Shown: piece after piece, positions 23,646 through 32,614 of the stretch
Position numbering within the stretch: the stretch's first letter is position 1
How the letters are laid out: every line of letters starts with the position of its first letter
From: DAOUJI01 sp965224415
Lineage (GTDB): Bacteria; Chloroflexota; Dehalococcoidia; Lucifugimonadales; JAGWBF01
DNA: 64,000 nt
Direction: 5' to 3'
Assembly (NCBI GenBank): GCA_965224415.1
Contig: CBDCZB010000005.1
Coordinates: forward strand, 186,001-250,000
Position numbers and translations under genes: made by a program
Notes under the pieces: model-generated
What the model saw: the letters and a program-made list of their open reading frames with translations, nothing else
What the model was told of the DNA's origin: nothing
The model's database searches: none

Positions 23646-24395
23646 TCAGTCCACAACGGGGTAGTAGGGGGGACCCCAGTCGACTCCCGGGTTGTCCATC
23701 ATCCGGTCGATGAACAGAGGGACCAGGAAGGCCATTATCCTGGCTCCGTCCCGCACCTGGTCCCGGTTCACCGAACCGTTCCATGTCGCGCCGCCGTGAA
23801 TCAGCTGATTGCGCAGGACGTAGAGCCGGTCGAAAACCGCGCTCAAGATGAAGCGGGTGTCCTGATCCAACAGAGCCTTGAGCGCCTCTTTCCTGCGTTC
23901 CGCGAACTGAAACTCCCAATTCTCGTGCCCCAGTCCGCTGCGGTGGTCCCAGAAGGGTTGGAAAACGTACTGGTTGTCGAGGAGAACCCTGATGGGGCCT
24001 GAGAAGCGCTGGTAGATTGCGTCGTAGATAGTGCCGTCGACATCCAAACCCAGTATCGACTCGAAATATTCGTAGAAGTTGGTCCGTTCCACCGTGTCGG
24101 GGTCCTGACGCCGGTCCGTGGCATAGGCGGCGTTGAAGGCTATCCAGTAGAAGATGAATGCAGCGTCGTAGTCGCCCTTTTCCTTCTCCGCGCGTTCAAG
24201 CCAACTCAAGGCACGCCTCATGCGGAGCCGCAGCTTATCGGGCAGAACGCCCCGGACGTCCTGCCATTTCGCATCCAGCGCCTCGAAGGTTAACGCGTTA
24301 CGCAAAGGCTCCAAGCTCAATGGGCGACTCCAAAAAAGGGACGGCTCCATCCATTGTAGCCAACAACTCCAGCCATGTGGAAGAACGCGCCCCAT
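23646..24395 (-). CDS. HEPN-domain protein (putative RNase)
   Basis: Up to 249 aa; the start is uncertain (ATG 24395 or 24350). The C-terminal half has the HEPN RNase motif Rx4-6H as LRNQLIHGGATW (R195, H200) in a helical context, followed by RDQVRDGARIMAFLVPLFID. The N-terminal half is helical (RRALSWLERAEKEK and YDAAFIFYWIAFNAAYA), as in Apea-like HEPN proteins. HEPN proteins cut RNA, often in toxin or antiviral systems. It is divergent from the ATPase gene at 24582, with 186 nt between them. A joint defence role is an inference. Confidence 0.65.
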   Translation of the reverse strand: MGRVLPHGWSCWLQWMEPSLFWSRPLSLEPLRNALTFEALDAKWQDVRGVLPDKLRLRMRRALSWLERAEKEKGDYDAAFIFYWIAFNAAYATDRRQDPDTVERTNFYEYFESILGLDVDGTIYDAIYQRFSGPIRVLLDNQYVFQPFWDHRSGLGHENWEFQFAERRKEALKALLDQDTRFILSAVFDRLYVLRNQLIHGGATWNGSVNRDQVRDGARIMAFLVPLFIDRMMDNPGVDWGPPYYPVVD

Positions 24396-24581
24396 CAGTA
24401 GTATGCATTAACCCTTCCCAGAAACCTGACGGGAATGTACACTTTTGTGCATTGAGGTCCAACTGAGGGCGCTCAAGGGCTACGCCGGGGCCAACGACTA
24501 CTCAGTAGCCCACGAATACATGGACGAGGCCGAGAGCGTGACCGAGAGTCCCCATGTCAGGCGGGTATAGAACCAGAACTC

Positions 24582-26165
24582 ATGCGTGTATCGGAAGTAA
24601 AGATTCCCGGTAAGTTCAAGCGCTTCGGTTCTTTAGAGATCCAGGCGCTAGGTGCCGACGTCGAACTGGTGGTGATGCTCGGACCGAACGGCTCGGGCAA
24701 GTCCTCTGTCTTTGACGCGTTTCTTGAATGGGCTCGAGCCAAGGGAAGGAATAGGAGAAGTTCCTTCTCCAATGACTACTTTGATTTTGAGACGGGCACC
24801 TTTAGCAGGCCTGAGGTCTTCCTGCACGACAACGGTACTTCTGGGTCCTCGGAACCGTTGGGGCCGCTAGTTCATGTGCGTACTGCCCACAGGAACACTC
24901 CAGACGTATTGGCGGATTCCATCCAAAAGCAGGAAGAGTTTCGCCGCCGCAATCCCCTCGACCGCATGGTCGAGACGGACGCTGCTCTCGGTGAGCACTA
25001 CCAGCGGCTCGTCGCGAAATTCGTTCCGGTCCTATCAAACTTGGAGAGCGGCGATGCCGTTCAAGACCTTAAGACCGTTAGGGCCATGCTGGCGCCAGTG
25101 CAAGACTCTCTCACTCGCGTCTTGCCGCACTTGCGTTTCACGGGATTGGGGGATGCTATATCCGCCGGTTCCTTCTACTTTACTAGGGACGACATCCGAG
25201 GATTCCGCTACGAGAGCCTCTCCGGCGGGGAGAAGGCCGTTTTCGACCTGCTGTTGGATGTCCACATTGCGGCGACAGAGCTGGGCACCCCCCTGATTTG
25301 CCTTGACGAGCCTGAGATCCACCTCAACCCCGCCGTGCAGGCCTCTGTGCTCACTGAGCTCATACGGCTTCTCCCAGATGGATCTCAGTTGTGGATCGCC
25401 ACTCACTCTGTCGGGATGATCCGTAGAGCCTTCGACATGTCCACTGCCGAGCCTGGCCGGGTTGCCTTCTTGGATTTCGGACAGGTCAAGGGGCCAGCCC
25501 CAGATGTCCAACTCAAGCCGTCCCAGCCTTCAGGCCAACTCCTGCGTGAGGCGATGTCCGTTGCCCTGGACGATCTGGCTAGGCTTCTCGCTCCAGAGGT
25601 TCTGGTTATATGCGAGGGGAGCCAAGTGAGTGACCGAGTTCTCGCGTGGGACGAACGGATATACCGGCAGATCTTCCGTGACCTGCACCCACGAATGGAG
25701 TTCAAGTCCAGCGGGGGCAAGGGCGAGCTTGAACGGGCGGCTCAGATAGCTTCGGTGATTGCGCCTGGGACCCGTCTTGTAAAGTTGCGCGACCGCGATG
25801 ACCTTACTCCAGAGAATCGTACCCGCCTACTCAAGAGTGATCCGAACCTGAGAGTGCTCGAACGCCACTCCTTGGAATCGTACCTTCTAGACGACGAAGT
25901 TCTTGAAGCAATGGTAGGCGACCGCGGCACCCGCGTGGAGAACGCAGTCGATAGACTCAAGGTAGCCCGTGATGGGGCGGTCCGTCCGAACGGGTCTGCG
26001 AAAGGAGCTCTGGGTGTAGTGTTCGATGTTGCGAAGAGTGTTTTGGGCAACACCGAAGGGCTCGGAGAAAACCCCTCGCAGTTTTCGGCAGATGTACTCG
26101 CTAAGTTGATTACGCCGGATATGAAAGTAAGGGAGGAGCTTGAGTCCGTCCTTGACTTGCCCTGA
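24582..26165 (+). CDS. ABC/OLD-type ATPase fused to a DUF4435 (TOPRIM-like) domain, probable defence protein
   Basis: 527 aa. Walker A GPNGSGKS (34-41), ABC signature LSGGEKA (213-219), Walker B LICLDEPEIHLNP (238-250) and the switch His in IATHS (275) form an AAA15/OLD-type ATPase. After residue 335 comes LVICEGSQVSDRVL with a Glu at 345, later LRDRDDLTPE (403-411) and LERHSLESYLLDDEVL (427-442). This is the pattern of DUF4435 TOPRIM-like nucleases. ATPase plus DUF4435 is the composition of the PARIS anti-phage system (AriA and AriB), here in one chain. It is the only long gene on this side, next to a divergent HEPN gene. The exact system is not proven. Confidence 0.72.
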   Translation: MRVSEVKIPGKFKRFGSLEIQALGADVELVVMLGPNGSGKSSVFDAFLEWARAKGRNRRSSFSNDYFDFETGTFSRPEVFLHDNGTSGSSEPLGPLVHVRTAHRNTPDVLADSIQKQEEFRRRNPLDRMVETDAALGEHYQRLVAKFVPVLSNLESGDAVQDLKTVRAMLAPVQDSLTRVLPHLRFTGLGDAISAGSFYFTRDDIRGFRYESLSGGEKAVFDLLLDVHIAATELGTPLICLDEPEIHLNPAVQASVLTELIRLLPDGSQLWIATHSVGMIRRAFDMSTAEPGRVAFLDFGQVKGPAPDVQLKPSQPSGQLLREAMSVALDDLARLLAPEVLVICEGSQVSDRVLAWDERIYRQIFRDLHPRMEFKSSGGKGELERAAQIASVIAPGTRLVKLRDRDDLTPENRTRLLKSDPNLRVLERHSLESYLLDDEVLEAMVGDRGTRVENAVDRLKVARDGAVRPNGSAKGALGVVFDVAKSVLGNTEGLGENPSQFSADVLAKLITPDMKVREELESVLDLP

Positions 26166-26577
26166 GCGCCTCGCCGTTCTCGGTTGGCAGGTTGCGAAGG
26201 ACGAGCTCAAGCGGGAGCTAGAGGCTCTCCGTTGAGAGGCACGGCTCGCGGTAGCTGTTGCCGTTGGTCCGGTCAATTTCTCGGTCAATTGGTTCTACTC
26301 GTTGCTAGAGGTACCCCCTTATAGAGGACCTTCGGGTCGCCGACACTATTGTGTATCGCGAGCGTTCTGTCGGCGTTGTGTCGAAGCTCTCACCCGGTCA
26401 GAAGCTGGGCGGGGCTTGCCGGTGTCAGGGCCACGGACCCTGTGACAATTCTTGCGTTCCTCTGCCCCAACGCGTCACAATGTACGAGCCGAGGGACCCG
26501 ACGGGTTCACAGAGTCCCCAGCCACATCTCGAAGACGGTACCACCTACCGTCCACTTAGGTCCGCTAAGGAGGCTCT
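26166..26577. other. Intergenic region without a recognisable gene
   Basis: About 410 bases between the ATPase gene and the ThDP enzyme. A 27-codon frame LTCPERLAVLGWQVAKDELK-like overlaps the ATPase stop and may be a decayed C-terminus, but the evidence is thin. No RNA gene or terminator is clear. The Shine-Dalgarno AAGGAGG of the next gene lies at its end. Confidence 0.4.
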
Positions 26578-28296
26578 ATGCCAACCGCCGCCGAGTTGAT
26601 TGTCCAGACCCTCGAGGAGGCCGGGGTGGAGTATGTGTTCGGCATCCCAGGGGGAGGCACCGGCCAGATATTCGGCCTGCTCCACGGTCGTGAAGACCGC
26701 ATCAAGACCATCCTGGTGCGCCACGAGCAGGCGGCGGCGATAATGGCCGACGCATACGCCCGCGCGTCGGGCAAGCCCGCCGTCGTCATGGGCCAGGGAC
26801 TGTTCATCGGCTCCAACGCCTCCTTCGGCATCATGGAGTCCATGCTCAGCAGCTCGCCGATGCTCATACTAACCGACACCTCCGACGGCGGGGTCGGAAT
26901 GCACGCCGCCAATCAGTCGGGAGCAGGCGAGTACGGAAGCATCGACCTTCCGGCCATATTCCGGGCCATGACCAAGTACACCGCCGTGGCCGCCAGCCCC
27001 AAAGAAGCGGTGCTGAGCACCCAGCTCGCCATCAAACACGCCATGAGTGGGCGGCCCGGCCCGGCGGCGGTCGTCATGCGCTCGGCGTCCATTGGAGGAG
27101 AGGTGGATGTGGAGTCGCCGCCCTTTATACACAACGCCGCAGGATACCTGAACACCGCCAAGCCCCAGAGCGCACCCGCCGACGTTGAGAAAGCCGTCCG
27201 CATCTTATCGGAGTCGGCCCGTCCCGTTATAGTCGCCGGAAACGGAGTCCACGTCGCGAAGGCCCACAGACAGCTGCAGGAGCTGGCAGAGCTATGGCAG
27301 GCGCCAGTGGTGACCAGCTACAAGGGCAAATCCGCTCTCGCGGAGACCCACCCCCTATCCCTGGGTATGGTGGGCGTATATGGCCAGGACGCGGCCAACC
27401 GGCTGGTGGGTGAGGCCGACGCCGTTCTGGTCATCGGCGCCAAGCTGACGCCCCAGGACACCGTGCGGGAACGCCCAGACGTGTTCAACCCTCTGCGCCA
27501 ACGCATCATCCAGATTGACATAGACGAGCGGAACGCCGGATGGACCTTCCCAATAGACTTGGGGCTGGTCGGCGACGCCGGAGCAATAATGAACCAGCTG
27601 CTGGATGCGTCCAAGGACGCTGCCGAGTCCTCCAAGTCCAAGCGGCAGGCTTGGGCCGGGGGCATCGACGAGGTCAAACGGCAGATGGCCTTCTACGACG
27701 ACCCGGAGATGCACCGGGACAGCTCACCCGTTACCCCCCAGAGACTGGTGGCCCTGCTGCAACAGACCCTGGACCCGTCCACCGTTTTCTCTCTCGACGC
27801 GGGGAACAACCGCACCTGGATGGCCCACTTGTACCAGTCCCGGCAGGCCAACACCTTCTTCTGTCCCGGCGGCACCGCGGGAATGGGTTGGGGGCTTCCT
27901 GCCGCCGTGGCCCTGAAGCTGGTGTACCCCGACCGGCCCGTGGCATGCGTCACTGGAGACGGCGGCTACATGATGACCGTAAACGCGCTTTCCACTGCCA
28001 TGCAGTACAACCTGCCCATTCTATGCGTTGTGTTCAACGACAACGCCCTGGGCATGGTGCTGGACCATCAGCCGCCGGGTAAGACCATCGCCTCGGAGTT
28101 CGTGGACACGGACAACGCGGCGGTGGCGCGAGGGTTCGGAGCTTTCGGAGTCCAGGTCAATGACTCCCGCGACCTTCCCCAAGCCCTCAGGGACGCCACG
28201 GCATCTGGTCTACCTGCAGTGGTGGATGTGGTTATCGACCGAGACCCCACTCCAGACGACTGGAGGGCCGACGCTCGCCGGACCGGAGAGACGTAA
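26578..28296 (+). CDS. Thiamine-diphosphate-dependent enzyme (acetolactate synthase-like)
   Basis: 572 aa with the three-domain plan of the family. The N-terminal pyrimidine domain has the catalytic Glu in VRHEQAAAIMADAYAR. The middle domain follows (ARPVIVAGNGVHVAKA). The C-terminal domain carries the ThDP motif GDGGYMM to FNDNALGM (about residues 461-487). It resembles IlvB-type large subunits, benzoylformate decarboxylase and relatives. No small regulatory subunit (IlvH) follows, so a biosynthetic acetolactate synthase is not assured. An acyl-CoA synthetase gene follows after 15 nt; an oxalyl-CoA decarboxylase-like partnership is possible but not shown. Confidence 0.85.
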   Translation: MPTAAELIVQTLEEAGVEYVFGIPGGGTGQIFGLLHGREDRIKTILVRHEQAAAIMADAYARASGKPAVVMGQGLFIGSNASFGIMESMLSSSPMLILTDTSDGGVGMHAANQSGAGEYGSIDLPAIFRAMTKYTAVAASPKEAVLSTQLAIKHAMSGRPGPAAVVMRSASIGGEVDVESPPFIHNAAGYLNTAKPQSAPADVEKAVRILSESARPVIVAGNGVHVAKAHRQLQELAELWQAPVVTSYKGKSALAETHPLSLGMVGVYGQDAANRLVGEADAVLVIGAKLTPQDTVRERPDVFNPLRQRIIQIDIDERNAGWTFPIDLGLVGDAGAIMNQLLDASKDAAESSKSKRQAWAGGIDEVKRQMAFYDDPEMHRDSSPVTPQRLVALLQQTLDPSTVFSLDAGNNRTWMAHLYQSRQANTFFCPGGTAGMGWGLPAAVALKLVYPDRPVACVTGDGGYMMTVNALSTAMQYNLPILCVVFNDNALGMVLDHQPPGKTIASEFVDTDNAAVARGFGAFGVQVNDSRDLPQALRDATASGLPAVVDVVIDRDPTPDDWRADARRTGET

Positions 28297-28311
28297 ATCT
28301 CAGGTATTGCA

Positions 28312-29967
28312 ATGGCTGACTGGTTTGTGAAGCAGACCCTCGGCGGCCTGCTGGACGAGGCCGACCGCCGGTTCGGGCCACGGGAAGCCCTCTACCATGA
28401 GGGGCGTCGTTGGACGTTCGGGGAGCTTCGCCAAGACGTGGACCGGTGTGCGAGAGCGTTGATGGCGGCAGGCGTGGGGCGCGGCGAGAAGATCTCCCTG
28501 TGGATGCCCAACCGGCCTTCGTGGATTCACGTCATGCTGGCCGTCGCCAAGATTGGGGCCGTCTTGGTCCCGATCAATACACGTTTCCGAACCTCGGACG
28601 TGGAATACGTCCTACGGCAGTCCGACACGTCAACGCTAATAACCGTGGACCGTTCAGGCCCGGTGGACTTCCTGTCCATGGTCCGCGAACTATGTCCGGA
28701 GATAGAAAGCGGCGACCCTTCCGACCTCCGGCCTGAGAAGTTCCCCGAACTGCGCAGGGTCATAGTCCTGGGCGACTCCAGTTACAAGGGGACCCGGAGT
28801 TGGGACGACGTGATGGCCGGAGCGGATGAAGTCTCCCAGCAGGAACTGGAGGACAGGCACGGCTCGACGGACCCCGACAACACGGCGCTGATGATGTACA
28901 CCTCCGGGACCACCGGTTTCCCCAAGGGCGTGATGCACAACCACAATATCCAACGCACAGTGGTGGACACGGCCAACCGCATGGGAATCACTCCGGCCGA
29001 CGTGACCCTCATGTACCTGCCGCTATTCCACTGCTTCGGCCTCTACGAAGGCCCCTTGATGTCCCTGATTACCGGATGCCGCATGGTTCTCACTACGACT
29101 TTCGACCCTGGCGAATGCTTGAAGCTCATCGAGCAGGAAAAGGCCACGGTGATGCACGGATTCGACACCCACTTCAGGGACATGATGGACCACCCAGACT
29201 GTGAGAACGTGGACAGAAGCTCCCTCCGCACGGGGATACTGTGCGCCGGCATGGCCTCCAGCGAACCCGTGGCCCGGCGCGCCCAGTCGCTCCTCTATTC
29301 CAGCGTGAGCGGCTGGGGCATGACCGAAGTGGGCGTGGGAGCGACCATTTCCTTCCTGGATTCGTCCATCGATGACCGCTGCACCACTTCCGGCTACCCT
29401 TTGCCCGGATATGAAATGAAGGTCGTCGACCCCGGCTCCGGCTCTCCTACGCCCAACGGCAGCGTGGGAGAGCTGTACGTGCGGGGCTACGGCGTCATGC
29501 AAGGCTACTACAAGAAGCCTGAGGAGACGGCCCAGGCAGTCGACTCGGATGGCTGGATGCACACCGGTGACTGTGTAATCATGCGAGACGACGGAGTCAT
29601 CCGCTTCCTGGGACGCTACAAGGACCAGCTCAAGGTCGGCGGCGAAAACGTGGACCCGGCGGAAGTGGAGCAGTTCCTCATGGACCACCCGTCGTCGCTA
29701 AAGGTCCAGGTGGTCGGCGTGCCGGACGATCGGATGGGCGAGGTGGTCTGCGCCTGCGTGGTCCCCAGAAGCGGACAGCCCGTGGACAACGACGACCTGG
29801 CGGAATTCTGCCGTGGCAGGCTGGCCAGCTTCAAAGCCCCACGCTACACCCTCGCCTTCGACGACTACCCAATGACCTCCAGCGGCAAGGTCCAGAAGTT
29901 TCGCCTGAGAGAGATGGCGCTGGAAAGACTGGGCCTGGCGCCCGACGCTCCCGGAACCGGCATGTGA
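28312..29967 (+). CDS. AMP-binding acyl-CoA synthetase
   Basis: 551 aa. The AMP-binding P-loop is MYTSGTTGFPKGVMHNH (near residues 200-216). A YLPLFHCFGLYEGP segment and the A8 hinge GWMHTGDCVIMRDDGVIRFL followed by GRYKDQLKVGGENVDPAEVE are present, and the C-terminal catalytic Lys is in MTSSGKVQKFRL. This is the class I adenylate-forming family making acyl-CoA from a carboxylic acid, ATP and CoA. Chain length or substrate is not predictable. It follows the ThDP enzyme by 15 nt; its stop overlaps the GTG of the next small gene. Confidence 0.9.
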   Translation: MADWFVKQTLGGLLDEADRRFGPREALYHEGRRWTFGELRQDVDRCARALMAAGVGRGEKISLWMPNRPSWIHVMLAVAKIGAVLVPINTRFRTSDVEYVLRQSDTSTLITVDRSGPVDFLSMVRELCPEIESGDPSDLRPEKFPELRRVIVLGDSSYKGTRSWDDVMAGADEVSQQELEDRHGSTDPDNTALMMYTSGTTGFPKGVMHNHNIQRTVVDTANRMGITPADVTLMYLPLFHCFGLYEGPLMSLITGCRMVLTTTFDPGECLKLIEQEKATVMHGFDTHFRDMMDHPDCENVDRSSLRTGILCAGMASSEPVARRAQSLLYSSVSGWGMTEVGVGATISFLDSSIDDRCTTSGYPLPGYEMKVVDPGSGSPTPNGSVGELYVRGYGVMQGYYKKPEETAQAVDSDGWMHTGDCVIMRDDGVIRFLGRYKDQLKVGGENVDPAEVEQFLMDHPSSLKVQVVGVPDDRMGEVVCACVVPRSGQPVDNDDLAEFCRGRLASFKAPRYTLAFDDYPMTSSGKVQKFRLREMALERLGLAPDAPGTGM

Positions 29968-30517
29968 ACGGCGAAATCGCCGCCGCGGCAGTCGCAGTTC
30001 TCATCAACGCTGCCTTCATAGGCGGGAACCTCGCAGTCCACCGCTGGGAAAGCCGCCGGTCGCGGTTCGTGGAGCGACGTCGGGAACTCGGCAACCACCC
30101 ATACTGGGTTCCTTCGGCTACCGCTCAGGCAGGTACGGAAACCCGATTGCCCTCACGGCCATAAACGTGGGAGTGGCGTTGACGCTCCTGGGGCAGCTTC
30201 GTTTCGAGCCGTGGATGATCCCGTGTGTCGCAACCGGCCCAGCAGCCGCGGCAGGCTACTTCTTCCACTGCAAGCAGATCGGCAAAATCGACTGGACCTT
30301 CCTCGGAGACCGCCTAACCGTAGGCGGACAGCTGCACCTTGTCTATATCGCTGTGGAAGTTGCAGCAAGCGTCCTCGGAATCGGGCTGGCCGTCGCCAAC
30401 GGCCTCAACCCACCTCTTCTAACCGCTGTCGCCGGAGGCGCCTTGTACCTGTGCCTCGTGGCCCGGGACATCCGTGGCGGCCGCCACCGCCGCCCGGGGC
30501 CGCCTCCATTTGCTTGA
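29964..30517 (+). pseudogene. Small membrane protein gene split by a frameshift
   Basis: A GTG at 29964 overlaps the synthetase stop (GTGA) and begins MNGEIAAAAVAVLINAAFIG, a membrane helix, but the frame stops at 30164. Another frame (+2) continues as GYRSGRYGNPIALTAINVGV and then two or three more hydrophobic helices (residues such as LLTAVAGGALYLCLVARDIR) to 30517. Together they would make one membrane protein of about 185 aa with a shift at roughly 30085-30120. Read separately, the second half could start at GTG 30167. No family is recognised. Confidence 0.5.
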
Positions 30518-30541
30518 GTCGGCAAAGTCCAGGAGCAGCGG

Positions 30542-30571
30542 TTGCACACAACCCCTGGCCGGTGGTACAAT
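30542..30571 (+). promoter_or_regulatory. Promoter of the nusA operon
   Basis: TTGCAC (30542-30547), an 18-nt spacer and TACAAT (30566-30571). Transcription would start near 30578, in front of the leader hairpin. Confidence 0.5.
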
Positions 30572-30605
30572 CAAGCCAAGAATCCTCTGGACCCTTTTTG
30601 TGCAG

Positions 30606-30630
30606 GCCCCGAACCAATCGGGGCTTGTTG
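30606..30630 (+). terminator. Terminator-like hairpin in the nusA leader (possible attenuator)
   Basis: GCCCCGA (30606-30612) pairs with TCGGGGC (30618-30624), followed by TTGTTGTT. It lies between the likely promoter and the nusA GTG. NusA enhances termination, so autoregulation by attenuation is plausible. Confidence 0.5.
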
Positions 30631-30675
30631 TTAAATGAATGGGATGGCAGAGGACAACCCTCTAGGGGGTGCGCC

Positions 30676-32301
30676 GTGAAAAGCGACTTTTTGATAGCGT
30701 TGACACAGTTGGCGGCAGAGAGACACCTGCCCAAAGAGCAGGTGCTTCAGGCTATAGAAGTAGCCTTGGCGTCGGCCTTCAAGAAGGACAGCCTCGTCAT
30801 TGGGCAGAACATATCCGTCAAGCTGAACCCCAACAGCGGAGAAGTGAACGTATACGCCACCAAGACGGTGGTGGACGAGCTTGAAGACGACAAGCGGGAG
30901 GTCCTGCTCAAGGACGCTCAAAAAGTCAAGAAAGACATTGTCTTGGGGGACGAACTGGCTATCGAAGCCCTCCCTCACCAGGTCAGCCGCATAGCCGCCC
31001 AGACGGCCAAACAGGTCGTGCTCCAGCGACTCCGGGAAGTGGAGCGCGAACTGGTCTACGCCGAGTTCCAGGACCGGGAAGGGGAGGTAATCTCCGGCGT
31101 CATCGACCAGATAGAGGCCGGCAGAGTCATCATCATCGACTTGGGACGTGCACAGGCTGTCCTTCTCCCGGAGGAACAGATTCCCACCGAACGCTACAGA
31201 AAGGGCCAGCGGCTCAAGCTCTTCGTACTGGAAGTGCGGCGCAGCGCCAAAGGCCCCGAAATACTGGTCTCCAGAAACCACAGGAACTTGCTGAAACGGC
31301 TCTTCGAAGTCGAGGTGCCCGAGGTGTACAACGGCATCGTCGAGATCAAGGCCATTTCCAGGGAGGCTGGCTCCCGCAGCAAGGTTGCCGTGATGTCCCG
31401 CCAGGAAGGAATAGACCCCGTAGGTTCCTGCATCGGGATGCGGGGCAACCGCATTCAGAGCATAGTGAACGAGCTCCAGGGCGAGAAGATTGACCTGGTG
31501 CGCTGGGACAAGGACCCGCGGGTCTTCATCGCCAACGCCCTCAGCCCGTCAGAGGTGGTCCACGTCGACACTACCGGGGCTGATGAGTCGGCCATCGTCG
31601 TCGTGCCCGAGCGTCAGCTGTCGCTGGCCATTGGCAAGGAAGGCCAGAACGCCCGTCTCGCCGCAAAGTTGGTGAACTTCCGGCTGGACATCAAGAGCAT
31701 GAGCGAATGGGAAGAGATAAAAGCCCGCCGCCAGACCGATGTCGAAGAGGCCACTAGGGCCGCCGTTCTGGAGAAGCAGGCGGGATTTCCTGCGTCAGAG
31801 ACAACCTCTGTTGCAGAAGCCGAATCCGTTGAGGTTGTGGCGGAGGAGCTGGAGGCCGTCGTCGCCGAAGCCGAACAGATCGTCGAAGAAGCGGCCCAGG
31901 CTCTGGCTCTTGAGGCGGCTGTCGACGAGGCCGACGCGCCGGTCTTGGAGGTCGCCGGGGAAGTCGTTGCGGAAGTGGAAGCTATTGCTCCCGCCGCCGT
32001 CCAGGAAACCGCTAAGCTGAGCCCCGAGGAAGAGTTGGCCCTCCTGGCCCTCGATGAAGAGGAAGAAGAGCAGGACGACGATGACGAGGACGGGGAGGAG
32101 ACTGCCGAGGGCGAGGACGTCTGGAAGGTCCCGGCGGTCCTGCCTGCAGTGGCTGGCACCGGCCAGATACGTTTCGCCGAGGACATCATCGGAAACGCTC
32201 GCAGCGCGGGCAGATCTGGACGCAAGGGCAAACGCGGACGGGGCGGTGGAGGCCGCAGCGGAGGCCGAGGCAGGTCTGCCAAACAGCAGCTGGAGGGCTA
32301 A
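30676..32301 (+). CDS. nusA: Transcription termination/antitermination protein NusA
   Basis: 541 aa from GTG 30676, behind AGGGGGT; the open frame reaches back to 30211 but that part is not NusA. Domains in order: the N-terminal RNAP-binding domain (FLIALTQLAAERHLPKEQVL), S1 (EGEVISGVIDQIEAGRVIII), then two KH domains (GSCIGMRGNRIQSIVNEL and LSLAIGKEGQNARLAAKL). The Ala/Glu-rich C-terminal extension (from residue about 370) is followed by a very acidic stretch and a basic RG-rich tail (GRKGKRGRGGGGRSGGRGR) that could bind RNA. There is no rimP upstream, which is unusual. It starts the nusA-ylxR-infB-rbfA-truB cluster. Confidence 0.94.
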   Translation: MKSDFLIALTQLAAERHLPKEQVLQAIEVALASAFKKDSLVIGQNISVKLNPNSGEVNVYATKTVVDELEDDKREVLLKDAQKVKKDIVLGDELAIEALPHQVSRIAAQTAKQVVLQRLREVERELVYAEFQDREGEVISGVIDQIEAGRVIIIDLGRAQAVLLPEEQIPTERYRKGQRLKLFVLEVRRSAKGPEILVSRNHRNLLKRLFEVEVPEVYNGIVEIKAISREAGSRSKVAVMSRQEGIDPVGSCIGMRGNRIQSIVNELQGEKIDLVRWDKDPRVFIANALSPSEVVHVDTTGADESAIVVVPERQLSLAIGKEGQNARLAAKLVNFRLDIKSMSEWEEIKARRQTDVEEATRAAVLEKQAGFPASETTSVAEAESVEVVAEELEAVVAEAEQIVEEAAQALALEAAVDEADAPVLEVAGEVVAEVEAIAPAAVQETAKLSPEEELALLALDEEEEEQDDDDEDGEETAEGEDVWKVPAVLPAVAGTGQIRFAEDIIGNARSAGRSGRKGKRGRGGGGRSGGRGRSAKQQLEG

Positions 32302-32317
32302 CGCAAAAGAGGCCACC

Positions 32318-32614
32318 TTGACGCACAAGAAACATGTGCCCCTGCGGTCATGCTCTTCTTGCCGCTCCAAGCTCCCCAAGAGGGAGTTGATCCGAATAGT
32401 GGTCGGCTCCGTCGGGGAAGTGGCGACCGACCCCACGGGGAAGGAGCCGGGAAGAGGCGTCTACTTCTGCTATGAACCGGCGTGCTGGGCCAAAGGTCTC
32501 ACAAAAGACCGTTTGTGCCGCTCATTCCGGAGGGACGTGGTCCTGCTCGATAGGAAAGGTTTGCTCACACAGCTTCACACTCTGGCGGCTGGGAAGGTTG
32601 GAGAAGAGATATGA
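32318..32614 (+). CDS. ylxR: YlxR-family RNA-binding protein
   Basis: 98 aa from a TTG at 32318 behind AAAGAGG; no ATG is in frame. It reads HVPLRSCSSCRSKLPKRELI, then DPTGKEPGRGVYFCYEPACW, which are the conserved YlxR (DUF448) motifs. Small YlxR proteins bind RNA and sit between nusA and infB in most bacteria, as here. Its stop overlaps the infB ATG (ATGA). Confidence 0.88.
   Translation: MTHKKHVPLRSCSSCRSKLPKRELIRIVVGSVGEVATDPTGKEPGRGVYFCYEPACWAKGLTKDRLCRSFRRDVVLLDRKGLLTQLHTLAAGKVGEEI

Noticed and set aside
26163..26243. 27-codon frame after the ATPase gene, possibly a decayed C-terminus
   Set aside because: Too short and without homology evidence; kept only as a note.
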